NCBI RefSeq assembly: GCF_001619615.1
Contig: NZ_LQQP01000007.1
Coordinates: 52,734-116,733 of the forward strand
DNA length: 64,000 nucleotides
Direction: 5' to 3'
Origin: Microbacterium sp. T32
GTDB lineage: Bacteria; Actinomycetota; Actinomycetes; Actinomycetales; Microbacteriaceae
The notes beneath the pieces are model-generated. The model was not told where the DNA came from, searched no databases, and saw only the letters and a list, made by a program, of their open reading frames with translations. Numbering within the stretch: position 1 is the stretch's first letter; each line of letters begins with the position of its first letter. This document shows positions 52,916 to 61,511 of the stretch, in pieces. The position numbers and the translations under genes were made by a program.

Positions 52916-53694
52916 GCGGGGCGGGGTACGTCCCGCGCTGGCTCGTCGTTCCCGCGGCGGCCGGGCTGCTCTTCCTGCTCGTCCCGCTCGTGGCGCTCGT
53001 GACGCGCGTCCAGCCGGACACGTTCTGGGCGGACGTCACCTCGGATGCCGCGCGCTCGGCGCTGCTGCTGTCGCTCGGGACCGGGGCGGCGGCCACCGTG
53101 GTGTGCGCGGTGCTCGGCATCCCGCTCGCCCTGCTCATCGCCCGCAGCTCGCCCCGGACTGCGGCGTTCCTGCGCGCGGTCGTCACCGTGCCGCTCGTGC
53201 TCCCGCCCATGGTCGGGGGCGTCGCGCTGCTGTACCTGTTCGGCCGGAACGGGTGGTTCGGCGGGCTCGCCCTCCCCTTCACCACGGCCGCCGTCGTCCT
53301 GGCGCAGGTGTTCGTCGCGCTGCCCTTCCTCGTGCTCGCGGTCGAGGGGGCGCTTCGCAGCACCGGCGTCGAGGTCGAACGGACGGCGGCGTCGCTCGGG
53401 GCCTCGCGTCTGACGATCCTGCGGCGGGTGACCCTGCCGCTGGCGGCACCGGGCATCGTCGCCGGCGTCGTGCTGTGCTTCGCCCGCGCGATCGGCGAAT
53501 TCGGGGCCACGGCCCTCTTCGCGGGCAACCGGCCGGGGGTCACGCAGACGATGCCGCTCGCGATCTACACCGCGTTCAACGGCGGCGGGGTCGCGCAGGG
53601 CACCGCGGTCGCCTTGGCGCTGCTGCTGTTGGTGACCGCGATCGCGGTGCTCCTCCTCGTCCGCGGGTGGCGGCCCGCGGTGGGCGCGCCGTGA
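52912..53694 (+). CDS. modB: Molybdate ABC transporter permease
   Basis: 260 residues, about six membrane helices. LVLPPMVGGVALLYLFGRNGWFG and the EAA loop EVERTAASLGASRLTILRRVTLPLAAPGIVAG, then FARAIGEFGATALFAGN, are ModB hallmarks. GTG 52912 and the modC GTG both overlap the neighbouring stop codons by 4 nt. Confidence 0.95.
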   Translation: MSGAGYVPRWLVVPAAAGLLFLLVPLVALVTRVQPDTFWADVTSDAARSALLLSLGTGAAATVVCAVLGIPLALLIARSSPRTAAFLRAVVTVPLVLPPMVGGVALLYLFGRNGWFGGLALPFTTAAVVLAQVFVALPFLVLAVEGALRSTGVEVERTAASLGASRLTILRRVTLPLAAPGIVAGVVLCFARAIGEFGATALFAGNRPGVTQTMPLAIYTAFNGGGVAQGTAVALALLLLVTAIAVLLLVRGWRPAVGAP

Positions 53695-54722
53695 GTGCCG
53701 CGCTGAGCGCGCACGTGGTGGTGCGGCGCCGGGCGTTCACGGTCGACGTCGCCCTCGACGTCGCCCCGGGCGAGACGCTCGCGGTCATGGGGCGCAGCGG
53801 CGCGGGGAAGTCCACGGTGCTCGAGGCCCTCGCGGGGCTCCAGACGCTCGACGGCGGCGAGATCTCGCTCGGCGGACGTGTGATCGACCGTGCCGCGCCC
53901 CCGCGCGTGCGCACGGACCCGATGCGCCGGGGCATCGTGCTGCTCGGGCAGGACGCGCGCCTCTTCCCGCATCTGTCCGTGCGGGAGAACGTCGCGTTCG
54001 GCCCGCGGGCGGCGGGTGTGGCCGCCGCCGACGCCCGCGCGGACGCCGACGCGTGGCTCGCCCGCGTGGGTCTGCCCGGGGTGGGCGACCGGCGGCCCGC
54101 CGAACTCTCCGGCGGCGAGCAGCAGCGCGTCGCGGTGGCGCGCGCGCTGGCCGCCCGGCCCCGGGCCGTGCTCCTCGACGAACCGCTCGTCGCTCTGGAT
54201 GCCGTGACCGCCGCCGAGATCCGCGCGATGCTCCGCGAGGCGCTCGGCGGGGTGACCGCCGTCGCCGTCACGCACGACGCCGTCGATGCGGTCGCCCTCG
54301 CCGACCGGCTGCTCATCATGGAGGGCGGACGCGCGACACAGGTCGGCAGCGTCCGGGACGTTCTGGCGGCGCCGGCCACGGACGTCGCGGCGCGCATCGC
54401 CGGACTCGAGCGGCTGGTGGGTCTCGCGTCGCGCGGCGCGTGGGACGGGAGCGGATGGCGGCTGCGGTCGACCGTGCCGTTCGCCGGCGCCGACGGCTCC
54501 GCGCTGGCGGCGGTCTTCCGCGCCGCGCATGTTCGACTCGGCGACGGCCCGAACGGCTGGGATGCGGTGGTGCGGTTCTCGGAGCCCACCGTGACGGGCG
54601 TGCGCATCGTCACCGATCGCGGGGCCGCCGAGGTGCCGGTCGCCGACGCCGCGCGGCTCGCCCCCGGCGATGGCATCCGGTTCTCGATCGAGCCCGAGCA
54701 CGTCCGGTTCGTCCCGGCCTGA
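53691..54722 (+). CDS. modC: Molybdate ABC transporter ATP-binding protein
   Basis: 343 residues. Walker A GRSGAGKST, Q loop LLGQDARLFPHLSV, signature LSGGEQQRVAVARALA, Walker B VLLDEPLVALD, switch His in AVTHDAVDAV. A C-terminal regulatory region (about 235-343) has the TOBE-like stretch found in ModC. It completes modABC. Confidence 0.94.
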   Translation: MSAALSAHVVVRRRAFTVDVALDVAPGETLAVMGRSGAGKSTVLEALAGLQTLDGGEISLGGRVIDRAAPPRVRTDPMRRGIVLLGQDARLFPHLSVRENVAFGPRAAGVAAADARADADAWLARVGLPGVGDRRPAELSGGEQQRVAVARALAARPRAVLLDEPLVALDAVTAAEIRAMLREALGGVTAVAVTHDAVDAVALADRLLIMEGGRATQVGSVRDVLAAPATDVAARIAGLERLVGLASRGAWDGSGWRLRSTVPFAGADGSALAAVFRAAHVRLGDGPNGWDAVVRFSEPTVTGVRIVTDRGAAEVPVADAARLAPGDGIRFSIEPEHVRFVPA

Positions 54723-54736
54723 TCGGCCCCGCGGCG

Positions 54737-55738
54737 TCAGACGAGGTCCGCCGCTCTGCGGAGCGCCGGTCCCAGTTCGTCGGGCGTGCGCAAGGAACGA
54801 CGTGCGTCCCCCACGGCGCGGCGCAGCGCCGGGGAGCCGGGCGTCGACCCGATGATCGCGGCGGCGGCGATCGCGTGGGCATCGCGGCACCACGTCACGG
54901 CGTGCGGCGGGGGTCGGCGCACGAGAGCGAGCGCTCGGCCCGCCTCGACCAACGCGACGGCGGACCGGTCGAGCTCGCGCAGCGCGCCGCGGAGCTGCTC
55001 CTCCGGAGCGCGGGCGGCCGCGGCATCCGTCGCCGCCAGACGATCCGAGACGGCCCCGAGCACGCCGACGAGCCGCAACCGTACGACGTCGGTCGTGCGC
55101 ACGGGGACGACGAACGCGACGGCGGCAAGCCCGATGGCCACGCCGAGCACGATCTCGACCAGCCGCTGCCCGATGAGCGGGGCCGCCGCGCCGGTGAGGC
55201 GTTCGAGGAGGGTCAGCGCCATCGTGACGCCGAAGGCCCACGCGACGTACCCCACGTCGCGGAACAGGATGCCGAATCCCACCGCCGCGAGCGCTCCGAC
55301 GACGAGCGCGGTGTCGCCTCCGGAGAGCGCGGTTCCCGGGACGAGCGCGAGCACCGAGCCGGCCGCGGCGCCCACGAGCCGGTGCAGCCCGGTGCGGATG
55401 GCATCCGCTCGGCCCCTCGGCAGGTAGGCCACGATCACCGTGCTGAGCACGACCCACGCCCCGTGCGCGCCGAAGACGAGACCGCCGACGAGGAAGGCGG
55501 CGACGAGGGCGACGGCGAGCTGGAGGGCCGCGCGGACCGCAGCCGACGGGCGGCGCCCTTCTCGCCCGGGTGGAACACGTCCTGCCGACTCCTCACGCGG
55601 CAGGAGACCGATCGCGCGGGCGGTGCCCTGCACGGCCCACACCACGATCCACGCGAGCACGGCGATGAGGATCGGAGCCGCCGCGGCCACGAGCGCCAGG
55701 GCCCCGTGGCCCAGGCGGGCCCGCCATCCGTCGCGCAC
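54737..55738 (-). CDS. FUSC-family membrane protein
   Basis: 333 residues. One N-terminal helix, then five or six membrane segments with AALQLAVALVAAFLVGGLVFGAHGAWVVLSTVIVAYLPRGRADAIRTGLHRLVGAAAGSVLALV, the fusaric-acid-resistance/aromatic-acid exporter pattern, then a cytoplasmic helical tail. Substrate unknown. It converges on modC with a 14-nt gap. Confidence 0.85.
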   Translation of the reverse strand: MRDGWRARLGHGALALVAAAAPILIAVLAWIVVWAVQGTARAIGLLPREESAGRVPPGREGRRPSAAVRAALQLAVALVAAFLVGGLVFGAHGAWVVLSTVIVAYLPRGRADAIRTGLHRLVGAAAGSVLALVPGTALSGGDTALVVGALAAVGFGILFRDVGYVAWAFGVTMALTLLERLTGAAAPLIGQRLVEIVLGVAIGLAAVAFVVPVRTTDVVRLRLVGVLGAVSDRLAATDAAAARAPEEQLRGALRELDRSAVALVEAGRALALVRRPPPHAVTWCRDAHAIAAAAIIGSTPGSPALRRAVGDARRSLRTPDELGPALRRAADLV

Positions 55739-55772
55739 GGCGACACGCTAGACCCCGCGCCGCGCCGCGCCG

Positions 55773-56237
55773 CTACCGGCGTCGGGAGCGTGTCGTGCGA
55801 CCCGAGCCGAGCGCGCGGACCACCGCCCAGCCCCCCAAGCTCACCAGGCATCCCGCGGCGAAGGTTGCGACCGTCGCCGCGAGTCCGTCCGCGGGACGCA
55901 ACTCGCCGCCGACCACGGCGGCATCCGGCTCGCGCACGACGGGAACGGCTGCCGTTCGCCCCGCGGCTCGGCGCGCGAGCTCGGCTCGTTGCCGCAGCGC
56001 CGCTTCCGAGTCCCCGCCCAGCACGCGCACGAGCGCATTGACCGTGCGCTCGCTCGGAAGCGCGCGGCCGGACAGCGCCTCGGAGATCACCGTGCGGGAG
56101 ATCCCCGTCGAGTGCTGCAGGTGCGCCAGCGTCGGACTCCCGGCTTCCAGCCGTAGCCGGCGCAGGCTCTCTGCGAAGTCCGCCACGTCGTGTGTCGCGT
56201 GCGCAGACATCCCCCCATGGATGTCGTTCTCGTTCAT
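55773..56237 (-). CDS. XRE-type helix-turn-helix protein with a C-terminal membrane helix
   Basis: 154 residues. The helix-turn-helix is FAESLRRLRLEAGSPTLAHLQHSTGISRTVISEALSGRALPSERTVNALVRVLGG (about 17-72). A single membrane helix (LAATVATFAAGCLVSLGGWAVV) lies near the end. I chose ATG 56237 since GGGGGGAAGAG is 5 nt upstream. This is the layout of membrane-tethered regulators. It is divergent from the FHA protein gene. Confidence 0.82.
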   Translation of the reverse strand: MNENDIHGGMSAHATHDVADFAESLRRLRLEAGSPTLAHLQHSTGISRTVISEALSGRALPSERTVNALVRVLGGDSEAALRQRAELARRAAGRTAAVPVVREPDAAVVGGELRPADGLAATVATFAAGCLVSLGGWAVVRALGSGRTTRSRRR

Positions 56238-56267
56238 CGCTCTTCCCCCCGAAAGATCGATCGGATT

Positions 56268-56285
56268 TTCCGGATACGTCCGGAA
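56268..56285. promoter_or_regulatory. Palindrome between XRE and FHA genes
   Basis: TTCCGGA (56268-56274) and TCCGGAA (56279-56285) form a 7-bp inverted repeat with a TACG spacer, 31 nt from the XRE start. It is a candidate operator for the XRE protein. The rest of the 175-bp gap shows no gene. Confidence 0.5.
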
Positions 56286-56412
56286 CGGATCATTCCTGCC
56301 CCCATCCCGAACATACATGGTGGATTCTCCCCATGGGGGCGCCCGAGGCCTTCGCGCTCTGTTCGGCCTCGGGACCGAAGTCGACGGACTTCATGACGTG
56401 GGGGGACCGAGC

Positions 56413-57147
56413 ATGCGTGACGACGTCGTCGGCGACGAGCCGGCCGTGCACATCGAGTACTGCGGGGAGTGGATGAGCGTCCGCCCCGGAGAGGTGTTCA
56501 CGGTGGGAAGCGACGCCGATCTCGCGATCGACGACAACCCGTTCCTGCATCGACGTCTGCTCGAGATCACGGAGTTCGAGGGGCTCTGGGTGATCCGCAA
56601 CGTCGGAGCCCGTCTCGTCGTGGCGGTCAGTGACGGCAGTGGCCGCCTGCAGTCCTGGCTGGCTCCCGGAGCCTGGCTGCCGCTCGTCTTCGGCCGCACC
56701 ACGATCGTCTTCAGCGCGGGGCCGACGACGTACGAGATGACGCTCATGGTCGCGGAGCCGATCTTCAGCGAATCGCCGCGGTCCGCCATCGAGGAGACGC
56801 CCGCCGTCGGCGCCGTGACGTTGACGCTGTCTCAGCGTCAACTCATCGTCGCCCTCGCGGAGCCGCTGCTCCTGAGGGAGGGAGGCGGGCTCGCCGAGAT
56901 CCCCACGAACGCGCGCGCCGCGGCGCGCCTGGGGTGGGCGATCACGCGGTTCAACCGCAAGCTCGACAACGTGTGCGACAAGCTCGACCGGGCCGGTGTC
57001 CACGGCGTGCGCGGCGGGGTCGGGGCCTACGCGACGAATCGGCGTATCCGGCTCGTGGAGTACGCCGTCGCGTCGCGGCTCGTCAGCCGGGCGGACCTTG
57101 CGCTGCTCGAGATCGATACGGTCCGGGACCGGAACTCGCGCTCATGA
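56413..57147 (+). CDS. FHA-like protein with C-terminal winged-helix-like region
   Basis: 244 residues. The first 115 residues match an FHA-type beta sandwich (FTVGSDADLAIDDNPFLHRRLLEITEFEGLWVIRNVG), with the GR/S-x-S-x-H core modified to GS...HRR. The second half (LTLSQRQLIVALAEPLLLREGGG...LGWAITRFNRKLDNVCDKL) looks like a DNA-binding winged helix. It could read a phosphorylated partner and regulate genes; nothing specific is known. Its stop overlaps cydC by 6 nt, tail to tail. Confidence 0.78.
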   Translation: MRDDVVGDEPAVHIEYCGEWMSVRPGEVFTVGSDADLAIDDNPFLHRRLLEITEFEGLWVIRNVGARLVVAVSDGSGRLQSWLAPGAWLPLVFGRTTIVFSAGPTTYEMTLMVAEPIFSESPRSAIEETPAVGAVTLTLSQRQLIVALAEPLLLREGGGLAEIPTNARAAARLGWAITRFNRKLDNVCDKLDRAGVHGVRGGVGAYATNRRIRLVEYAVASRLVSRADLALLEIDTVRDRNSRS

Positions 57148-58854
57148 GGTGCTGAGCGGCCGAGGAGCACCCGCCACGACCCGGCCGCTCTCGAGGCGCA
57201 CCGTGCGGTCGACCAGCTCGGCCGGTACGTCGATGTGCGACACCACGACCACGGCGCGGTCGCGATCCACCGCGCCGAGGAGGTCGCGGAGGAGGGCATC
57301 GGATGCCGCGGGGTCGACGCCCGCGGTGGGCTCGTCGAGCACGAGCACCGGGAATCCGTGCAGCAGCGCCCGTGCGAGGGCGAGCCGCTGCGCCTGGCCG
57401 CCCGAGACGAGTCCGCCGCGGTCACCGACCGTGGCATCCAGTCCTCCGCGTTCGGCGACCCAGGCGTCGAGTCCGACGCGGGCGAGGACCGCGGTGAGGT
57501 CGTCGTCGGTGGCGTCGTCGCGGGCGAAGAGCAGGTTCTGACGCACCGACTCGTCGAAGAGGTACGGCGTCTGCTCGACGAGTCCGACGGTGCGGCGCAG
57601 GTCGTCACCGGCGAGGGTCCGGGCTTCGACGCCGCCGATCGTGAACGAGCCGCCGTAGTCGAGGAACCGGGCCAGGACGTGGGCGAGGGTCGTCTTGCCC
57701 GCGCCGCTCGGTCCCGTGACGAGCACGCGTTCGCCGGCGGCGACGTGCAGCGTGACGTCGGCGATGCGGCCGGTGTCGTCGAGTCCCGCGTCGGACCGCG
57801 CCGGCCAGTGCGCGCGCACGTCGCGCAGTTCGATGCCGTCGCCCAGGACGGGCGCGACGCCCGTGGCGGCGGGTTCGTCGCGGGGGAGGCCCTCGGGGAT
57901 CTCGGCCGGGACGGCGTCGGCGATGCGCTCGGCCGCGGCGTGCACCTGACGCCAGGATGCGAGGGCCAGCGGCACCGGCCCGAACACCTCGAACACCGCC
58001 ATCGGCAGCAGCACGACGACCGCGAGCCCCGGGCCGGAGAGGGTGCCGCCCGTGACGCCCGGCGCGGCGACCGCGAGCGCGAACAGCGACGCCAGGCCCG
58101 CCAGCACCGACACGGTGCCGGAGGTCAGGCCCTGCGCGGCCCCGCGCCGCACGACCGCGCGGCGGAGGGCCCGGTCGGCGTCGCGCACGCGAGCTCGCGC
58201 GGCGTCGAGCGCGCCGTAGGCGGTCAGCACGTCGAGGTTCGTGAGGAGGTCGTGCACCGCGTCGGCGACGTCGGCGCGCAGGGGCGCGATGGCGCGTTCC
58301 GCGCGCGCCCCGGCCGCCCAGCCCACCGCGACCGACACCGCGAACGCCGCGGCCAGGCAGAGCAGCAGGACCAGCGCCGCGGGCCACGACACGAACGCCA
58401 CGAACACGACCGCCGCGAGCGAGGTGAGCGCGGCGACCGAGAGGGGCAGCACGACCCGCAGGGGCAGGTTCTGCAGTTCTTCGACGTCGTCGACGACGCT
58501 CGAGAGCAGCCCGCCGCGCCGGGCGCGCGCGAGTCCGTCGGGGGCGAGCGGCACCAGCTCGCGCACGAGGTCCGCGCGGACGCCGGCGAGCCGTTCGAGC
58601 GCCGCGTCGTGGCCGGTGAGGCGCTCGAGGTAGCGGAACACCCCGCGAGACAGCGCGAACGCGCGCACCCCGACCACGGCGACGGAGAGGTACATCACCA
58701 GCGGCTGCTCGGCGGCCCGGGCGATGAGCCACGCGCTCGTCGCGAGCAGCGCCACCGCGCTCCCGGCGGTGCCGAATCCCGAGAGGATCGCCGGTGCGAA
58801 GCGCCGCCGAGACGGCATCGCCGAGGCCAGGACCCCGCGCACCCGTTCGTTCAT
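57142..58854 (-). CDS. cydC: Thiol reductant ABC exporter subunit CydC
   Basis: 570 residues. Six-helix exporter domain (ILSGFGTAGSAVALLATSAWLIARAAEQPLVMYLSVAVVGVRAFALSRGVFRYLERLTGHDAALE is the CydC hallmark), then ABC ATPase with Walker A GPSGAGKTT, signature LVSGGQAQRLALARALL and Walker B VLVLDEPTAGVD. With CydD it exports glutathione/cysteine-type thiols needed for cytochrome bd assembly. The ATG overlaps the cydD stop. Confidence 0.94.
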   Translation of the reverse strand: MNERVRGVLASAMPSRRRFAPAILSGFGTAGSAVALLATSAWLIARAAEQPLVMYLSVAVVGVRAFALSRGVFRYLERLTGHDAALERLAGVRADLVRELVPLAPDGLARARRGGLLSSVVDDVEELQNLPLRVVLPLSVAALTSLAAVVFVAFVSWPAALVLLLCLAAAFAVSVAVGWAAGARAERAIAPLRADVADAVHDLLTNLDVLTAYGALDAARARVRDADRALRRAVVRRGAAQGLTSGTVSVLAGLASLFALAVAAPGVTGGTLSGPGLAVVVLLPMAVFEVFGPVPLALASWRQVHAAAERIADAVPAEIPEGLPRDEPAATGVAPVLGDGIELRDVRAHWPARSDAGLDDTGRIADVTLHVAAGERVLVTGPSGAGKTTLAHVLARFLDYGGSFTIGGVEARTLAGDDLRRTVGLVEQTPYLFDESVRQNLLFARDDATDDDLTAVLARVGLDAWVAERGGLDATVGDRGGLVSGGQAQRLALARALLHGFPVLVLDEPTAGVDPAASDALLRDLLGAVDRDRAVVVVSHIDVPAELVDRTVRLESGRVVAGAPRPLSTS

Positions 58855-60473
58855 GCGCGCACCCCCAGATCGATCACACGATCGGCGACCTCCCGCGCGG
58901 AGGGGCGGTGCGACACCAGCAGGACACCGGCGCCGCGATCGGCCTCGGCGCGCAGCGTCCGCCACACCTGAGCCTCGGTCTCGGCGTCGAGGGCGCTCGA
59001 GGGTTCGTCGAGGACGAGGATGCGCGCCCCCGCGACGCGAGACCGGTAGAGGGCGCGGGCGACGGCGACGCGCTGCGCCTGCCCGCCCGACAGCCCCGCG
59101 CCGCCCGCGCCGAGCGGGGTCGCCGGGTCGAGGTCGTCGGCTCCGGCGTCGGCGAGCGCGGTCGCGACGGCGGCGGGATCGGCGTCGGAGCCGAGCGCGA
59201 CGTTCTCGCCGACCGTGCCGGACACGAGCCCGGGCCGCTGCCCCGCCCACGCGACGGCCGCGCGCGCGTGCGGCACGGCCGTGCCGTCGAGGCACACGCT
59301 GCCGTCGTACTCGGCGTACCCGAGGAGGGCCGCGAGCACGCTCGACTTGCCCACGCCGCTCGGGCCCGTCACCAGCACGACCTCGCCGGGGCCGACCGAC
59401 AGCGAGACCGTCGGCATCCGGTGCGCCCCGCGGTCGACGCGGACGTCGCGCAGCTCGAGGGTCGCTCCGGTCGCGGCGGGGCCCTCCGGCGCCGGCGCGG
59501 TGCGGGCGGCATCCAGGGCGTCGAAGATCTCCTCGGTTGCCGCGACGCCCTCCGCGGCGGCGTGGAACTGCACGCCGACCTGGCGCAGCGGCAGGTACGC
59601 CTCGGGGGCGAGGAGCAGCGCGAACAGCCCGACCAGCAGGGTCAGGTCGCCGGAGAGGAGGCGGAAGCCGATCGTGACGGCGACGATGGCGACCGAGATG
59701 GATGCCAGGAACTCCAGCGCGAAGCCGGAGAGGAACGACACGCGCAGCACCGTCATCGTCTCGCGCTTGTAGTCGCGCGTGACCTTCTCGATCGTGTCGG
59801 CGGCGCGGTGCTCACGCCCGAACGCCTTGAGCGTGCCGAGGCCCTCGACGGTGTCGGCGAAGCGGGCGGCCAGGCGCCCGAGGGTGCCGTACTGCTTCTT
59901 CTGCACGGTGCGGGTCGCGAGGCCGATGAGCACCATGAAGATGGGGATGAGGGGGAGCGTCAGGAGGACGATGAGTCCCGACAGCGGGTCGGCGAGCGCG
60001 ATCGCCCCGAGGAGGATCGGCGTCGTGATCACGGTGGCGACGAGCTGGGGGAGGTAGCGCCCGAAGTAGGCGTCGAGGGCCTCGAGTCCGTGGCCGGCCG
60101 TGACCGACAGCGACGCGGCGTTGCGGCGGCCGAGCCAACCGGGACCCAGGGTGGCGACGGCGTCGACGAGACGCTCGCGCAGCTGCAGCGACGCGGCCGC
60201 GGCGCCGCGGGCCGACACGCGTTCGGAGGCCGCGATGAGGAGGCCCCGGAGAACGACCAGCGCCGCCGCGGCCGCCACGTACCCCGTCAGCTCCCCGAGG
60301 GGGCGCCCGTCGATCGCGCCGACGAGGGCGGAGGTCAGTGCCCACGCGAAGCCGACGACGACCCCCGTCTGGGCGAGGACGATCGCCGCGCTGACCGCGA
60401 AGAAGCTGCGGGAGGCGGAGGCGTATCGCACCAGTCGGGGGTCGACGGGGCGCACCCGGGTCGTGTCGGTCAA
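58851..60473 (-). CDS. cydD: Thiol reductant ABC exporter subunit CydD
   Basis: 540 residues. Membrane domain with LGPGWLGRRNAASLSVTAGHGLEALDAYFGRYLPQLVATVITTP, a CydD pattern, then Walker A GPSGVGKSS, signature LSGGQAQRVAVARALY and Walker B ILVLDEPSSALD. I place the start at TTG 60473, which overlaps the cydB stop as TTGA; no better ATG or GTG precedes the conserved region. The operon order is cydA, cydB, cydD, cydC. Confidence 0.92.
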   Translation of the reverse strand: MTDTTRVRPVDPRLVRYASASRSFFAVSAAIVLAQTGVVVGFAWALTSALVGAIDGRPLGELTGYVAAAAALVVLRGLLIAASERVSARGAAAASLQLRERLVDAVATLGPGWLGRRNAASLSVTAGHGLEALDAYFGRYLPQLVATVITTPILLGAIALADPLSGLIVLLTLPLIPIFMVLIGLATRTVQKKQYGTLGRLAARFADTVEGLGTLKAFGREHRAADTIEKVTRDYKRETMTVLRVSFLSGFALEFLASISVAIVAVTIGFRLLSGDLTLLVGLFALLLAPEAYLPLRQVGVQFHAAAEGVAATEEIFDALDAARTAPAPEGPAATGATLELRDVRVDRGAHRMPTVSLSVGPGEVVLVTGPSGVGKSSVLAALLGYAEYDGSVCLDGTAVPHARAAVAWAGQRPGLVSGTVGENVALGSDADPAAVATALADAGADDLDPATPLGAGGAGLSGGQAQRVAVARALYRSRVAGARILVLDEPSSALDAETEAQVWRTLRAEADRGAGVLLVSHRPSAREVADRVIDLGVRA

Positions 60474-61501
60474 TGCGCCACCAGCGCGGCCTTCTCGATG
60501 CGGGCGCGGGTCACGCGCTTGCGGAACACCCAGTACGTCCAGCCCTGGTAGGCGAGGACCAGCGGCAGGAAGATCAGCGCCGCCCAGCTCATGATCGTGA
60601 GCGTGTAGTCGGTGCTGGAGGCGTTCTCGATCGTCAGGCCCGAACCCGGTTCGAGGGTGGAGGGCATGACGTTCGGGAACAGGGCGAAGAAGAGTGCGGC
60701 CACCGCGGTGATGATCGTGATGGCGCCGAGCGTGAACGCGGTGCCCTCGCGGTCGCGGAGGTTTGCGACCCAGGACCCGATGAGTGCGAGCGCCGCGACG
60801 CCGGAGAAGGCGACGACGCCGAGCAGGAGCGGGGCCTGGTTGTTCGCGGCCTGGATGATCGTCCAGACCAGGAACAGGGCGGCGGCGACGATCGTCAGGA
60901 TGCCGGACTTCCGAGCGAGCGCGCGGGCGTCGGTGCGGACCTGGCCGTCGGTCTTCAACGCGACGAAGTAGACGCCGTGCGTGAAGAACAGCAGCAGGGT
61001 GACGACGCCGCCGAGGAGCCCGTACGGGTTGAGCAGCGTGAACAGGCTGCCGACGTATTCGTGATCGGCATCCAGGGGTACGCCCTGCACGATGTTCGCG
61101 AACGCCACGCCCCACAGGAGCGCGGGGACGGCAGAGCCGATGACGATCATCCGGTCGAAGCCGCGCTTCCACTTCAGCGACTCGCGCTGGTGGCGGTACT
61201 CGAAGGAGACGCCGCGGGCGATGAGCGCGAGCAGGATCAGCAGGAGCGGCAGGTAGAACCCGCTGAAGAGGGTGGCGTACCACTCGGGGAACGAGGCGAA
61301 CAGCGCCGCCCCGGCCACGATGACCCACGTCTCGTTGAGGTCCCACACCGGGCCGATGGTGTTGATGATCTGCCGGCGGGCGATGTCGTCCTTACCGAGG
61401 AACGGCAGCGACATGCCGACGCCGAAGTCGAACCCGTCCAGGACGAAGTAGCCGATGAACAGGAATCCGACGATCCAGAACCAGAGGTATGCGAGATCCA
61501 T
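60470..61501 (-). CDS. cydB: Cytochrome bd ubiquinol/menaquinol oxidase subunit II
   Basis: 343 residues with about nine membrane helices. LAYLWFWIVGFLFIGYFVLDGFDFGVGMSLPFLG and GPVWDLNETWVIVAGAALFASFPEWYATLFSGFYLPLLLIL are the subunit II hallmarks. TAGGAG lies 7 nt before ATG 61501. It forms the oxidase with CydA in the plasma membrane. Confidence 0.96.
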   Translation of the reverse strand: MDLAYLWFWIVGFLFIGYFVLDGFDFGVGMSLPFLGKDDIARRQIINTIGPVWDLNETWVIVAGAALFASFPEWYATLFSGFYLPLLLILLALIARGVSFEYRHQRESLKWKRGFDRMIVIGSAVPALLWGVAFANIVQGVPLDADHEYVGSLFTLLNPYGLLGGVVTLLLFFTHGVYFVALKTDGQVRTDARALARKSGILTIVAAALFLVWTIIQAANNQAPLLLGVVAFSGVAALALIGSWVANLRDREGTAFTLGAITIITAVAALFFALFPNVMPSTLEPGSGLTIENASSTDYTLTIMSWAALIFLPLVLAYQGWTYWVFRKRVTRARIEKAALVAH

Positions 61502-61511
61502 GACTGTGCTC

